A DNA stretch of 64,000 nt from Celerinatantimonas sp046054165 (lineage in GTDB: Bacteria; Pseudomonadota; Gammaproteobacteria; Enterobacterales; Celerinatantimonadaceae), in contig NZ_JBFNXK010000016.1 in the NCBI RefSeq assembly GCF_046054165.1, positions 1 through 64,000 on the forward strand, given 5' to 3'. Shown piece after piece: positions 9,435 to 17,428 of this stretch (the first letter of the stretch is position 1; every line of letters starts with the position of its first letter). Under the pieces are notes generated by a model. That model was not told the DNA's origin, did no database searches, and saw only the letters and a list, made by a program, of their open reading frames with translations. The position numbers were made by a program, and so were the translations under genes.

Positions 9435-9460
9435 CGCGAGGTAAAACGGAGCTCCTCGCG
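9435..9460. terminator. 7-bp hairpin in the gap downstream of the RcnB-like gene
   Basis: CGCGAGG (9435-9441) and CCTCGCG (9454-9460) pair perfectly around a 12-nt loop. It lies about 50 nt beyond the stop of the minus-strand RcnB-like gene and may stabilise or end its transcript. There is no T run. The rest of the gap 9183-9508 shows nothing I can name. Confidence 0.35.
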
Positions 9461-9508
9461 ATACCATCACTGCGCTTTATTGGCTGTAGACAAAAGGCAG
9501 TGATCCGA

Positions 9509-10105
9509 TCAATTCATGAGTAAATCCACTAACGATACGATCACAAATGTTTTTGGGTCATAGACGACGGTATATCCCTGATAATAGCCCATATCATAAC
9601 CTTGGGGCAGATTAGGTAATTGCCGGGTTAACGATGTGGGGGCTGGGGTGATGTAATGACGATAGCGGCTTGGGATCGGTTGTCCCTGATGGAAAGTGGG
9701 GCGACGATGGCGATCAACCCGGCCCAAAATTCGTTGATAATGCTGTTTCATCACATGTTTATTGTGGTCATTAACGACATAATGAGCCCCGGGACGATTC
9801 GAGTGAGATGGATTAGCGCCCATCTTTTGGGATTGATGCTGGTTTTGGGGATGACTCGCACCTTGATTGGTGTGCCAGCGTTGATCGCTAGGATGGGATG
9901 GCTTATTCCCCTGATGCGTTCCTTGAGTATGTTGCATCGGATCGGAATGAGGTTTTCCGGCGTGGGTCTGCTGGTCTCGTGCGTGCTGATTGATATTCGG
10001 GTGGCGGTTGGGCTGGTATTCTTGTGAAGCGGTATCCGCGGAATAGGTGGCCAGAACTCCGGCCATCAGAGTGGCAACAGCCATGCACCCTAATGATTTT
10101 TTCAT
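9509..10105 (-). CDS. His-rich exported protein with RcnB/CigR-like C-terminus
   Basis: The N-terminus MKKSLGCMAVATLMAGVLATYSADTA is a signal peptide. Residues of about 30-110 are low-complexity and rich in His, Gln, Asn and Pro, a composition often linked to metal binding. The last 60 residues contain LTRQLPNLPQGYDMGYYQG and a hydrophobic tail ending VIVSLVDLLMN, which resembles the RcnB/CigR domain. RcnB in E. coli is a periplasmic Ni/Co homeostasis factor, and CigR is an inner-membrane anti-virulence factor. The second ATG (10105) was chosen because GAGGA sits 6 nt before it. No metal-efflux gene is adjacent, so the role is unproven. Confidence 0.6.
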   Translation of the reverse strand: MKKSLGCMAVATLMAGVLATYSADTASQEYQPNRHPNINQHARDQQTHAGKPHSDPMQHTQGTHQGNKPSHPSDQRWHTNQGASHPQNQHQSQKMGANPSHSNRPGAHYVVNDHNKHVMKQHYQRILGRVDRHRRPTFHQGQPIPSRYRHYITPAPTSLTRQLPNLPQGYDMGYYQGYTVVYDPKTFVIVSLVDLLMN

Positions 10106-10221
10106 TTTCATTCCTCATTCGATGCTGTTTGGTCGCAACATCATAGCGATTATCGGTAGCATGAATAACTTTTCATGTCCGGTTTTATTGAGTTTGCGCG
10201 CCCGCGAGCCCAACGGGAATA

Positions 10222-10665
10222 TCAGCGAGCCTTTGGGGGGGCTATTTCATGACGCATGATAATCAGTGGATGTCCCCCGACGACTTCGGCATAGCGAATA
10301 AATTCGAATCCAAACTTCGCGTAGTAATCTTTTAAATATTCATGCGCATGGAGTTCTATCGCGCTAGCCTCTAATTGGTGGGCATGAGCCATTAAGGCTT
10401 CAATCATTTTCGAAGCAATGCCAAGGCCTCGGTAAGCCTTGAGTACCCCGACTCGGGCAATGACGGCCAAACCGGTGGTATCTACGGCTAAACGAGCGGT
10501 GGCAATGGGGGTTGGTCCATCTGTCACTAATGCGTGATAAGCCGTTTCATCTAAACCGTCGGTATCCAGTTCCCGAGGAATACCCTGTTCTATTGTAAAA
10601 ATCTGATGTCGGATGGATTGCGCTTTGGCAATGAGTGCAGCGTTGCTTCCAATGGTGATATCCAT
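10222..10665 (-). CDS. GNAT acetyltransferase, ElaA-like
   Basis: A single-domain 147-aa GNAT protein. The acetyl-CoA binding strand-loop is seen as ARVGVLKAYRGLGIASKMI (R/Q-x-x-G-x-A), followed by the helix ALMAHAHQLEASAIELHAHEYLKDYYAKFGF, whose C-terminal Y-x-x-x-GF is typical. The early RHQIFTIEQGIPRELD resembles ElaA and related predicted acyltransferases that begin with an R-x-x-V-F-V-x-E-Q motif. The substrate is unknown. It stands alone, with the decayed acetyltransferase gene upstream. Confidence 0.8.
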   Translation of the reverse strand: MDITIGSNAALIAKAQSIRHQIFTIEQGIPRELDTDGLDETAYHALVTDGPTPIATARLAVDTTGLAVIARVGVLKAYRGLGIASKMIEALMAHAHQLEASAIELHAHEYLKDYYAKFGFEFIRYAEVVGGHPLIIMRHEIAPPKAR

Positions 10666-10686
10666 ACCGGTACATGCTCCTGTCGT

Positions 10687-11165
10687 TTACATTTCGGCTG
10701 CCTGATTTAACGCTTCTAAGTCGTGATTGGCAATTGTTTTTAAGTGGTGGGTAATTTTAGCAACGTCCTAATCCCACTAGGCGATTTCTAGTAACCGGGT
10801 AATGATGGCCGGTTCAAAACGAGATTTGATTACTGTCGCTGGATTTCCACCAACGATACTGTAAGAGGGCACATCCCGAGTGACTAGCTACGATAGCGCT
10901 ATGCCCGATGATAACGCCAGCCATGATAGTCGCTTCGATATCGCCCCGATGATTGTATCACCTTTATAAGGTCGTTCGTTCAAAGTGGGTTGTGATCCTT
11001 CCTAACCTTGACCAAAGATATTAAAAGGGTAGGTAGAAAAGCCGGATATCTTATGGTTCATGCCGTTCATGATGAATTTGACGTTTTTGGCGATGGCGTA
11101 GAATTTGCCAATGATGAGTTGTCTTCTATAAAAAGGAAGTGATAAAGCACATGATGTTCAAAATT
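10687..11165 (-). pseudogene. Decayed CatB/Vat-type xenobiotic acetyltransferase
   Basis: Read leftward, pieces of a hexapeptide-repeat acetyltransferase appear in order: NFEHHVLYHFLFIED, then after a one-base shift LIIGKFYAIAKNVKFIMNG, HKISGFSTYPFNIFG, an internal TAG, KGDTIIGAI, then PSYSIVGGNPATVIKSRFEPA, another stop, and a C-terminal helix ending QAAEM before TAA at 10687. These match the left-handed beta-helix family that includes CatB chloramphenicol and Vat streptogramin acetyltransferases. At least three disruptions make it non-functional. The segments are too intact for an ancient relic. No function should be assumed. Confidence 0.8.
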
Positions 11166-11502
11166 TTTATGCAATTGCTGCAATGGCTATGATGAGGGTG
11201 ATTGCTCATTTAATGCATGCTGAAATAAAAACTAAGGTATGGATGATAAGATAAATGAGAGACTAAAAATAAATAGAGGGCAAAAAATAGCTGAATTCGA
11301 TGATTGCTTGTTTTTTTAAGGCGGTTATCTTCGCGTGAATAGGTCAGCAGAGACAATGATGATTGGGGGCGTTGGCTATTTATTTTAAATAAGAGTGATT
11401 ATCTTTAGCCGAAGCATCCAGGAGCCAAACTGATTTTTAATAAGATTGGGTTTTAGCATTGACGCATGAGAAGATGGAATAGATAAAAGTAACCCTAACA
11501 AT

Positions 11503-11520
11503 GTGCGCTTTGCAGCGCAC
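11503..11520 (-). terminator. Terminator of the nitroreductase gene
   Basis: GTGCGCT (11503-11509) and AGCGCAC (11514-11520) form a perfect 7-bp stem with a 4-nt loop, 17 nt past the stop of the minus-strand nitroreductase gene. Only a short ATTGTT follows on that strand. The stretch 11166-11500 upstream of it holds no gene I can support. Confidence 0.5.
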
Positions 11521-11536
11521 ATCAATGGGCAGGCAA

Positions 11537-12139
11537 TTATGCGTGAACGATGAAACGGTCACTATCTGCCATAAATTCTTTGTCCTGAGCAGGCTGTTCA
11601 ATGCTACCAAATGGCATTTGAGCACGCAGTGTCCAAGTGGCAGGAATATTCCATTCTTTAGCGACAGCAGCATCAATCACAGGGTTATAATGTTGCAGTG
11701 TTGCACCGATATTTTCAGTGGCTAATGCAGTCCAAACTGCTAATTGAGCCATCCCACTACTTTGTTCTGACCAGATAGGGAAGTTGTCAGCATATGCTGC
11801 GAACTGTTCCTGCAGGTTTTTAATAACGGTCTGATCTTCATAATAGAGAACAGTCCCGAATCCACTACGGAAGCAGCCATCAATTTTGCTTTCAGTGGCA
11901 CCAAAGTTTTCAGCTGGGACGATTTTACGCAGTTCGTCTTTGACGATATCCCATAATTTATGGTGATATTCACCGAACAGAATAACAGCACGTGAACTCT
12001 GTGAGTTAAATGATGAAGGTGAATTTTTAATGACATCTTGGATCAGGGTTGTCAGTTCTGCTTTGCTCTGAGTCAGTTTGTCACCAAGCGCGTAGATTGA
12101 TCTTCTGGCTTTTAAATTCTTTAAAACGATATTATCCAT
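11537..12139 (-). CDS. Nitroreductase-family FMN oxidoreductase
   Basis: A 200-aa flavoprotein of the nitroreductase superfamily. Evidence is the N-terminal LKARRSIYALGDKLTQ, the FMN-contact segment NSPSSFNSQSSRAVILFG, and the C-terminal QMPFGSIEQPAQDKEF. This compact form resembles the group that includes the copper-induced CinD of Lactococcus and similar quinone/nitroaromatic reductases; it lacks the longer insertions of NfsA/NfsB. It probably acts in the cytoplasm on quinones or nitro compounds using NAD(P)H. The start follows GGAG at good spacing. It is monocistronic, with a hairpin just past the stop. Confidence 0.85.
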   Translation of the reverse strand: MDNIVLKNLKARRSIYALGDKLTQSKAELTTLIQDVIKNSPSSFNSQSSRAVILFGEYHHKLWDIVKDELRKIVPAENFGATESKIDGCFRSGFGTVLYYEDQTVIKNLQEQFAAYADNFPIWSEQSSGMAQLAVWTALATENIGATLQHYNPVIDAAVAKEWNIPATWTLRAQMPFGSIEQPAQDKEFMADSDRFIVHA

Positions 12140-12479
12140 AAATGCTCCAAATTGAATATTAAAGGACCGTTAAAATAAAATTACCTTTATTAAAGGCGAG
12201 TCCCGAACAGGACTAAATAATGGGCAATGACTACGGCCCGTTACAGTTATTAAAACTCGTTAATGATGATGTATCATCGCTCGATATGAAATAATTAACA
12301 ACTCTTTTGTAAGGATTAGCGTTTAATATATTTAAACACAGCGTTTATATTTTCATGACTCTTACTGTAAAGAGGAAGGTTTTATATTTTTACTGTAATT
12401 TAAGAAAGTTAAAAGAATAATAAAACAGAGAGAATGACCTTTTTTCAAGGATCGGTATCACATTATTTCAATCACTGAT

Positions 12480-12514
12480 AATTCGCTCAGATAAAATAGT
12501 GATCTGAGCGAATT
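12480..12514. repeat. Perfect 13-bp inverted repeat in a gene-free gap
   Basis: AATTCGCTCAGAT (12480-12492) and ATCTGAGCGAATT (12502-12514) pair perfectly around a 9-nt loop. The nearest gene ends are more than 340 bp away, so it is not an obvious terminator. It could be the end of an unannotated small RNA or a mobile-element relic. I see no open frame in 12140-12858. Confidence 0.6.
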
Positions 12515-12683
12515 AAACTTATCCATCGCTGGTACTTATTCAGACTATTGTAAATAGAAATCAGTCTCAATAGCTCATCAATATTGAATTCCCTTTATAT
12601 CCCGATTGGTCACGGTGCTTATTTAAAGTTTTATTCTTATCTGTTGACGTTTTAGCTAAAAATAGCGCCGTAAAGCCCTTAAG

Positions 12684-12706
12684 AAAAATTGATCTACTCA
12701 ATTTTT
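12684..12706. terminator. Perfect 9-bp hairpin AAAAATTGA/TCAATTTTT
   Basis: The stem runs 12684-12692 and 12698-12706 with a 5-nt loop, and the right arm ends in five T. It would work as a weak terminator for rightward transcription, but no gene lies to its left on the plus strand apart from the orphan repeat at 12480. It may insulate the permease gene. Confidence 0.4.
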
Positions 12707-12858
12707 GGGGCGTTTCGAAATACAAAGTAAGAGCTCGTTTTTTAGCTCTGCGTCATTCGTGAAAAAAATCTGCATCCTTTTGCTTCGAGATACGTCTTAA
12801 TGACAAACCCTTGGCGATCATCGTTGTGGTGTGGTCATGGAATGAAGAGGAAGGATCA

Positions 12859-13848
12859 ATGTTTATCGTGTTTACTTTGCTGGCTGATTGGGTCGCTTAT
12901 CGATTGTTGGCGCTGTCTCCCTCATCCCGTTGGGGCGGTGCCGTGCATTTTTTTGTAGAAGATACCAGTAAGATCATGGTGTTGCTGGTGGTCATGATCT
13001 ATCTCATCGCGCTGCTGCGAGCTTCGCTGAATGTGGAAAAAGTACGGCATTATTTAGCAGGCAAACAACGTTGGTTTGGTTATTTGGCCGGTAGTTTTTT
13101 TGGAGCCGTGACACCGTTTTGTTCCTGCTCCAGCATTCCAGTCTTTCTGGGGTTTACCTCAGCGAGCATTCCCATTGGGATCACGATGGCTTTTTTGATC
13201 ACATCGCCACTGATTAATGAAATAGCCGTACTGCTGCTATTTAGCCTGTTGGGATGGAAACTGACCTTGCTTTATATCGGCATGGGTATGGTGATCGGTA
13301 TGCTGTGTGGTTGGTTTTTGGATGTCATTGCGGCGGAACGCTGGTTGCAACCGTTGGCCGCGAGGGCATTCGATCGGCGGCAAAATTCGGCACTGGTGAC
13401 CTCAACAATGACGCCAGCGGTGTTGACACTGGGTGATCGGCATCAGTTTGCAAAACAGGAGCTGCGAGCCATCGTGGGGCGGGTGTGGAAATGGGTTTTG
13501 ATCGGGGTTGGGATTGGGGCCTTTTTACATGGCTTTGTGCCCGATGGCTGGATTGAAATGCATCTCGGCGCAGGGCAATGGTGGTCAGTTCCGGTGGCGG
13601 TTATGGTCGGTATCCCTTTGTACTCTAATGCGACGGGGGTGATCCCGGTGATGGAAAGTTTACTCAAACATGGCTTACCGGTCGGGACGACGCTGGCTTT
13701 TTGTATGAGTACTGTGGCCGCTAGTATTCCTGAATTCGTGATGCTCAAACAGGTGATGCAATGGCGATTATTAGGCTTATTGCTGGCATTGTTGCTGGTT
13801 GCTTTTACGGTGATGGGATGGGTGTTTAATCTCAGAGTTCTGTTCTAA
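12859..13848 (+). CDS. DUF318-family membrane permease (ArsP/YraQ-like)
   Basis: An integral membrane protein with about eight hydrophobic segments and the family signature TPFCSCSSIPVFLGF near residue 85-100. A repeat-related second half contains GIPLYSNATGVIPVMESLL. Characterised members export trivalent organoarsenicals (ArsP), but most have unknown cargo. The start MFIVFTLLADWV at 12859 was chosen because GAGGAAGG lies just upstream; an open frame 48 nt earlier has no ribosome site. The next gene, a small CxxC thioredoxin-like protein, is a frequent partner of this family, which suggests a thiol-linked substrate or redox control. Confidence 0.85.
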   Translation: MFIVFTLLADWVAYRLLALSPSSRWGGAVHFFVEDTSKIMVLLVVMIYLIALLRASLNVEKVRHYLAGKQRWFGYLAGSFFGAVTPFCSCSSIPVFLGFTSASIPIGITMAFLITSPLINEIAVLLLFSLLGWKLTLLYIGMGMVIGMLCGWFLDVIAAERWLQPLAARAFDRRQNSALVTSTMTPAVLTLGDRHQFAKQELRAIVGRVWKWVLIGVGIGAFLHGFVPDGWIEMHLGAGQWWSVPVAVMVGIPLYSNATGVIPVMESLLKHGLPVGTTLAFCMSTVAASIPEFVMLKQVMQWRLLGLLLALLLVAFTVMGWVFNLRVLF

Positions 13849-13867
13849 GAAGCCTTTTACGTGAGTG

Positions 13868-13896
13868 ATACGCATCGATAGAACGTTGATGCGTAT
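13868..13896 (+). promoter_or_regulatory. Hairpin between permease and thioredoxin genes
   Basis: ATACGCATC (13868-13876) and GATGCGTAT (13888-13896) form a perfect 9-bp stem with an 11-nt loop, starting 20 nt after the permease stop and ending 16 nt before the next ribosome site. There is no T run, so it is more likely an RNA-processing or regulatory element, or an operator, than a terminator. Confidence 0.45.
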
Positions 13897-13924
13897 GACG
13901 TTTATTGGATTGAAGGAGATGATG

Positions 13925-14161
13925 ATGAAAGTATTTAAAGTATTAGGATCCGGCTGCGCTAATTGTGTGAATACCGCCAAATTAATCGAGCAAATAGCAC
14001 AGGAGCAGGGGGTTAGTGTGCGTGTTGAAAAAGTGACGGATATGGAAACCATTATGGATTACGGCGTGATGTCAACTCCCGGGGTTGTGCTGGATGGGAA
14101 AGTGGTGCATGCAGGGGGTGTTCCTCAACCGGAAGCAGTACTTCGCTGGTTACAAGCTTAA
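13925..14161 (+). CDS. Small thioredoxin-like CxxC protein (thioredoxin_3)
   Basis: A 78-aa protein with the redox motif GCANC at residues 10-14 and the cis-proline segment MSTPGVVLDGKVVHAGG, as in the thioredoxin_3 domain of redox-active disulfide proteins. Three ATG codons stand in a row; the third (13925) is preferred because AAGGAG is 6 nt upstream. It follows the DUF318 permease by 76 nt and is probably in its operon. It lacks a signal peptide, so it works in the cytoplasm, perhaps handing electrons or metal-thiol cargo to the permease. Confidence 0.85.
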   Translation: MKVFKVLGSGCANCVNTAKLIEQIAQEQGVSVRVEKVTDMETIMDYGVMSTPGVVLDGKVVHAGGVPQPEAVLRWLQA

Positions 14162-14653
14162 GCACAATGCCTTGGCCAAGATCGCACGATCTTTTATATC
14201 GTGTTGATACGAAGTTGTGGTCCGCAGTGGCGAAAGGGCTGCGGACCGTGAGCCATGGGCGATGTGCATGATCAGGCGACGTTTTTTGGTGGGGGCAGCG
14301 GATCGTGCTAAATCAAAAAACTTACTTATAGATAAGAATACTTAATTATTGTGGATTGAACTAAAGTTAAGAAAAATTATATTTTTCTGTCTTATAGGAA
14401 TCAATCTGAAGAGTTACCCATCCCGCCAATAAGACGACAGCTCGTGAGGTGCGATTGTTGTTATTGAAGGGCCGCTGTTTAGCCATTGAGCTTGTCGCTA
14501 AAAAATTTGTAACAGAGGATGATCGCCACTGGCCAAGCTGTTTATTTTGAGGTCAGCTCGCTGGGTTAAAGTTTGAATATAAGCGAAGTATGAGGTCTGC
14601 GAGGACGCACTGTCCTGCCTGTCGGAACAGGCGCCATGCAGGCAGTACGTGAA
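14162..14653. other. Gene-free gap at the left edge of the tailocin locus
   Basis: No open frame with coding features is seen. A hairpin GCCTGT-CGGA-ACAGGC at 14617-14632 lies just past the repressor stop and may end the repressor transcript, though no T run follows. I found no tRNA and no direct repeat with the right edge at about 36.2 kb, so there is no sign of a phage attachment site. Confidence 0.4.
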
Positions 14654-15367
14654 TTACAACAGCACGGAATACCAAAAAACCCGACCAATAAGGGTAATTT
14701 TTTGCTCGATAATCTGCTGCTCGGAATATTCTCTAGGCGGATATTCCTGCTCGTTAAAACTAAAGATCCGCAGCCCGCCTCCGGGGAGTTTATACAGTTT
14801 TTTGATAAACAGTTCCCCATTGTGGTTGATAGCAAAAATCTTGCCGTCGATCAATTGCTGGCAGCCGCGATCAATCCCAACCGTGGAGCCATCGGGAAGT
14901 ACGGGTTCCATACTGTTGCCGGTCACTACGACGCAGACCGCATTCTCAGGTTCAACCTGATAACGTTTGAGAGTTGATTTTGCAAAACGCAGCCGGAATC
15001 CGTGATCGACTTCGGCCTCATTAACAAATCCATTCCCTGCTGAAAGATTGACATCGGTTAAAAATGGTAATGCCACTTCATCTTCTCCTAAAGGCGTTTG
15101 GCTATCCCAAACCTGCATATTCCCCAGCAATTCAGCATTACCTTTAAACGCCTGCTGCTGTTCCTTGCCAGTTTGTAACCAGGCCGGATCCAATTTGAGC
15201 CGGTTACATAATGCAATGAGGTTTGCGCCTTTTGGAGTGGTGTCTCCTCGTTCCCATTGAGTGACGGATGCAGCGGATACCCCAATACTCTTGGCGATAT
15301 CTTTCTGGGTTAATTTGAGTTCTTTTCGAACCCGGCGAATACGGTCGCCAATCGATTCTTTATCCAT
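14654..15367 (-). CDS. CI-like repressor with S24 (LexA-type) self-cleaving domain
   Basis: The N-terminal helix-turn-helix is clear (TQKDIAKSIGVSAASVTQWERG, in two pieces around residues 20-40), followed by an S24 peptidase domain. The Ala-Gly cleavage site is in LSAGNGF, the catalytic serine in GNSMEP, and the catalytic lysine in ELFIKKL. The protein should hold the tail genes silent and self-cleave with RecA after DNA damage, which gives SOS induction. The start MDKESIGDRI at 15367 is preferred; a longer frame upstream would run through the operators. Length is 237 aa. It diverges from the Cro-like gene across a 75-bp three-operator region. Confidence 0.9.
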   Translation of the reverse strand: MDKESIGDRIRRVRKELKLTQKDIAKSIGVSAASVTQWERGDTTPKGANLIALCNRLKLDPAWLQTGKEQQQAFKGNAELLGNMQVWDSQTPLGEDEVALPFLTDVNLSAGNGFVNEAEVDHGFRLRFAKSTLKRYQVEPENAVCVVVTGNSMEPVLPDGSTVGIDRGCQQLIDGKIFAINHNGELFIKKLYKLPGGGLRIFSFNEQEYPPREYSEQQIIEQKITLIGRVFWYSVLL

Positions 15368-15430
15368 GTTAGTTATCTTACATGATATTGACATAAGTTT
15401 TCTAATATGTGTAAATATAAGAAAACTTAT
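15368..15430. promoter_or_regulatory. Three repressor/Cro operators and the rightward promoter
   Basis: Three 14-bp near-palindromes match RTWAG-N4-CTWAY: GTTAGTTATCTTAC (15368-15381), ATAAGTTTTCTAAT (15393-15406) and ATAAGAAAACTTAT (15417-15430). Centres are 25 and 24 bp apart. A perfect -35 TTGACA at 15388-15393 with TAAATA at 15412-15417 forms a rightward promoter that the second and third sites overlap, as in lambda OR. The first site abuts the repressor start codon. Confidence 0.75.
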
Positions 15431-15442
15431 TTTTAGGTGTTT

Positions 15443-15688
15443 ATGAAAAAAATACATGTCATTCAGCAACTGGGCTCTGTTGGCCAAGTTGCCGATCTAC
15501 TGGGGATCAGTCATTCCGCTGTCTCGCAGTGGGGTGAACTCATCCCAGAAAAGCAGGCACTTCGTCTTCACATGCTCACCCATGGAAAACTGAGCTATGA
15601 CCCTGCTTTGTACCGTCACTCTCAGTATATGTCAGATCCAACGCAATCGCCGCAGCATCCTTCGGTTCGGATCTGGATGTTGAACTAA
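15443..15688 (+). CDS. Cro-like regulator (YdaS type)
   Basis: An 81-aa DNA-binding protein. Residues of about 5-30 contain IQQLGSVGQVADLLGISHSA followed by VSQWGE, a helix-turn-helix of the Cro/YdaS type. The ATG at 15443 follows AGG at 5 nt; an in-frame GTG 6 nt upstream is less likely. It sits opposite the S24 repressor and should act as its antagonist at the shared operators, favouring the induced state. It is the first gene of the rightward transcript, followed 16 nt later by the O-like gene. Confidence 0.85.
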   Translation: MKKIHVIQQLGSVGQVADLLGISHSAVSQWGELIPEKQALRLHMLTHGKLSYDPALYRHSQYMSDPTQSPQHPSVRIWMLN

Positions 15689-15704
15689 TAGGGGAGAAGG
15701 ATTG

Positions 15705-16745
15705 ATGAATCAGGGAAATATGTCAAAAGCGGAGGCCATGCCGATGCCAAAACCACTTCAGGTGCAGCCAGATCTTAAGCAAGCTGGGTTTGTGGTGCTT
15801 TGGCGTAGCCTGCTGGAACAAAGTTGGACCAGTAATGTGTATCGGCTAGCCGCATTTATGCGACTGTTGAGTCGGGCAGCCCATCAGGAGCGAAGGGTTC
15901 GCTATAAATCTCGGGAGTGGTCACTGCGCCGGGGACAACTGGTGGTGAATGCCAGCGAGTTGGGGCTGCAACTTCGAGATCCGAATCATCGGCCGATGAG
16001 CCGAGCACAAGTTAAACGGATTTTAGATGGTTTTAAAGCGATGGGGCTGATCACGATTGAAGGGACGCCGTTTGGCTCGGTGATCACGATCTGTGATTAC
16101 GATCAATGGCAATCCCCTAGTGTTGGCTCAGGTCTCGAATCGGCAGCGGATGCGACGGTGACCGCTTTAGCCGATCACCCGGTTGTGACAGCAAGCGATC
16201 GATTATCCGATCAAGCCGATCACAAGGTGGATATGGCATCGGCGGAGGGTGTGGATCAACCTGAGATCACAGCTGGTGATCAACAAGGCGTTGTAACAAC
16301 AGAACAACCATTGCAACCATTGGATCAAGATCTTGATCGGCAGGTATCGTCCGGATCCTCGCTCACGGTGGATCATGGCGATGCTGATGATTGGCGTACT
16401 GCCTCCTGGATGGCGCAGCGGGTGGTGCAGATCCATCAGCAACAAGCGCTGCCGGGAAAACTTCCTTCACCCAATTTGGACAAATGGGCCCAGACCATTA
16501 GCCGAATGCGACGCTTGGATCACCTGAGTCATCACGATATCTGTGCGCTGTTTGACTGGTGCTGTCGGGATGATTTCGAGCGGGCGAACGTGCGTAGCCC
16601 GGAAAAACTGCGAAAGCGTTTCCCGCAATTGTGGCTGAAAGCATTTGCTAAAACGCAGCCGCGTAGCGATGTGGATGACGACGCGGACTTAAGTTGGATG
16701 GATGGCTTGCTGTTGCCGATTGCTCAGGGAGGGATGTGCTCATGA
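15705..16745 (+). CDS. Phage replication protein O-like (DnaT-like) protein
   Basis: The N-terminal half has the winged-helix arrangement of phage O/DnaD-like initiators, with WRSLLEQSWTSNVYRLAAFM, RRGQLVVNASELG, and a terminal ICDYDQWQ typical of the family. The middle is a linker rich in Asp, Gln and Val that coincides with a dense GATC cluster in the DNA. The C-terminal part (ISRMRRLDHLSHHDICALFDW ... PEKLRKRFPQLW, in separate pieces) resembles the DnaT-like single-strand binding region. In a lambda-type phage it would bind the origin and recruit P. Its retention in a headless element is odd. It overlaps the next gene by 4 nt (ATGA). Confidence 0.75.
   Translation: MNQGNMSKAEAMPMPKPLQVQPDLKQAGFVVLWRSLLEQSWTSNVYRLAAFMRLLSRAAHQERRVRYKSREWSLRRGQLVVNASELGLQLRDPNHRPMSRAQVKRILDGFKAMGLITIEGTPFGSVITICDYDQWQSPSVGSGLESAADATVTALADHPVVTASDRLSDQADHKVDMASAEGVDQPEITAGDQQGVVTTEQPLQPLDQDLDRQVSSGSSLTVDHGDADDWRTASWMAQRVVQIHQQQALPGKLPSPNLDKWAQTISRMRRLDHLSHHDICALFDWCCRDDFERANVRSPEKLRKRFPQLWLKAFAKTQPRSDVDDDADLSWMDGLLLPIAQGGMCS
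16049..16374. other. Dense GATC cluster, candidate replication origin inside the O-like gene
   Basis: I count 16 GATC sites in 326 bp, 12 of them within 16173-16374, where about one per 256 bp is expected by chance. Many sit in related contexts such as CCGATCA and TGGATCAA, like degenerate iterons. Lambda also carries its origin inside gene O, in the linker-coding part. Dam-dense clusters mark several replication origins. No strongly AT-rich unwinding tract follows, so this remains a candidate. Confidence 0.45.
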
Positions 16746-17380
16746 AATCGATTCAGGAAGCATGGATCAAACCCTCGGCATTTGAAGGTGAAGCCGAGGT
16801 CTCCAGAGCGCCGAGTACAACGGATGGGAGCTTTTTTATCGAGGTCTGGCGGCAGCTGAAAGTCGCCTTTCCAGCCTGGCGGCAAGCCTTTCCGACCAAA
16901 GCTGCGGAACAGGCCGCGAAACGGGTGTGGTTGATCGCGTTAATTGAAAATGGCGTCACGCAGGAGCAATCGATCCAGATGGGACTGCGAATGGCGCGTC
17001 AGTTGGAGATCCCGTTTTTCCCCAGCCCCGGCCAGTTTATCAAATGGTGTCAACCCACCCCAGAAATGCTGGGACTTCCCAGTTTGGAACAAGCCTATCG
17101 GCAGGCACTGACGCTGCGTCCAACCCATGCGGTCGTCAAAGCAGCGATCCGGGCGACCAAATTTGAGCGAGGTATTTTGCCGGAGGCTCGGTTTCATGCC
17201 GTATTCGAGCGGGCTTATACCATTATTTGCCGTCGCTATGCCCGAGGTGAACCCATTGATAGTGCCGTCAGTGCCGCGTTGAGCGAGCAGGCTGAGACCT
17301 GCCCGGTTAGTTGTGAGCGCGGTTTAGATTTAGTGGCCTCCGTCCGTCGGGCGTTGGGGCTCACCCGAGACCCACATTGA
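16742..17380 (+). CDS. Replication protein P-like helicase loader
   Basis: A 212-aa protein with the lambda P family core: FFIEVWRQLKVAFPAWRQAF, then a helix AAEQAAKRVWLIALIENG and the conserved FFPSPGQFIKWCQP. In lambda-like phages P loads the host DnaB helicase at the origin bound by O. The start at 16742 was chosen because it overlaps the O-like stop (ATGA) and is the translationally coupled ATG. It is intact, so the O/P pair could still be active, although no integrase or head gene accompanies it. Confidence 0.75.
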   Translation: MKSIQEAWIKPSAFEGEAEVSRAPSTTDGSFFIEVWRQLKVAFPAWRQAFPTKAAEQAAKRVWLIALIENGVTQEQSIQMGLRMARQLEIPFFPSPGQFIKWCQPTPEMLGLPSLEQAYRQALTLRPTHAVVKAAIRATKFERGILPEARFHAVFERAYTIICRRYARGEPIDSAVSAALSEQAETCPVSCERGLDLVASVRRALGLTRDPH

Positions 17381-17428
17381 GAGTCATCGATGTCGATGAA
17401 CCATCAGTAGATGACAGGAGAAAAGATA

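Noticed and set aside
14162..14653. A tRNA or attachment site at the left edge of the tail locus
   Set aside because: No cloverleaf sequence and no direct repeat matching the right edge was found.
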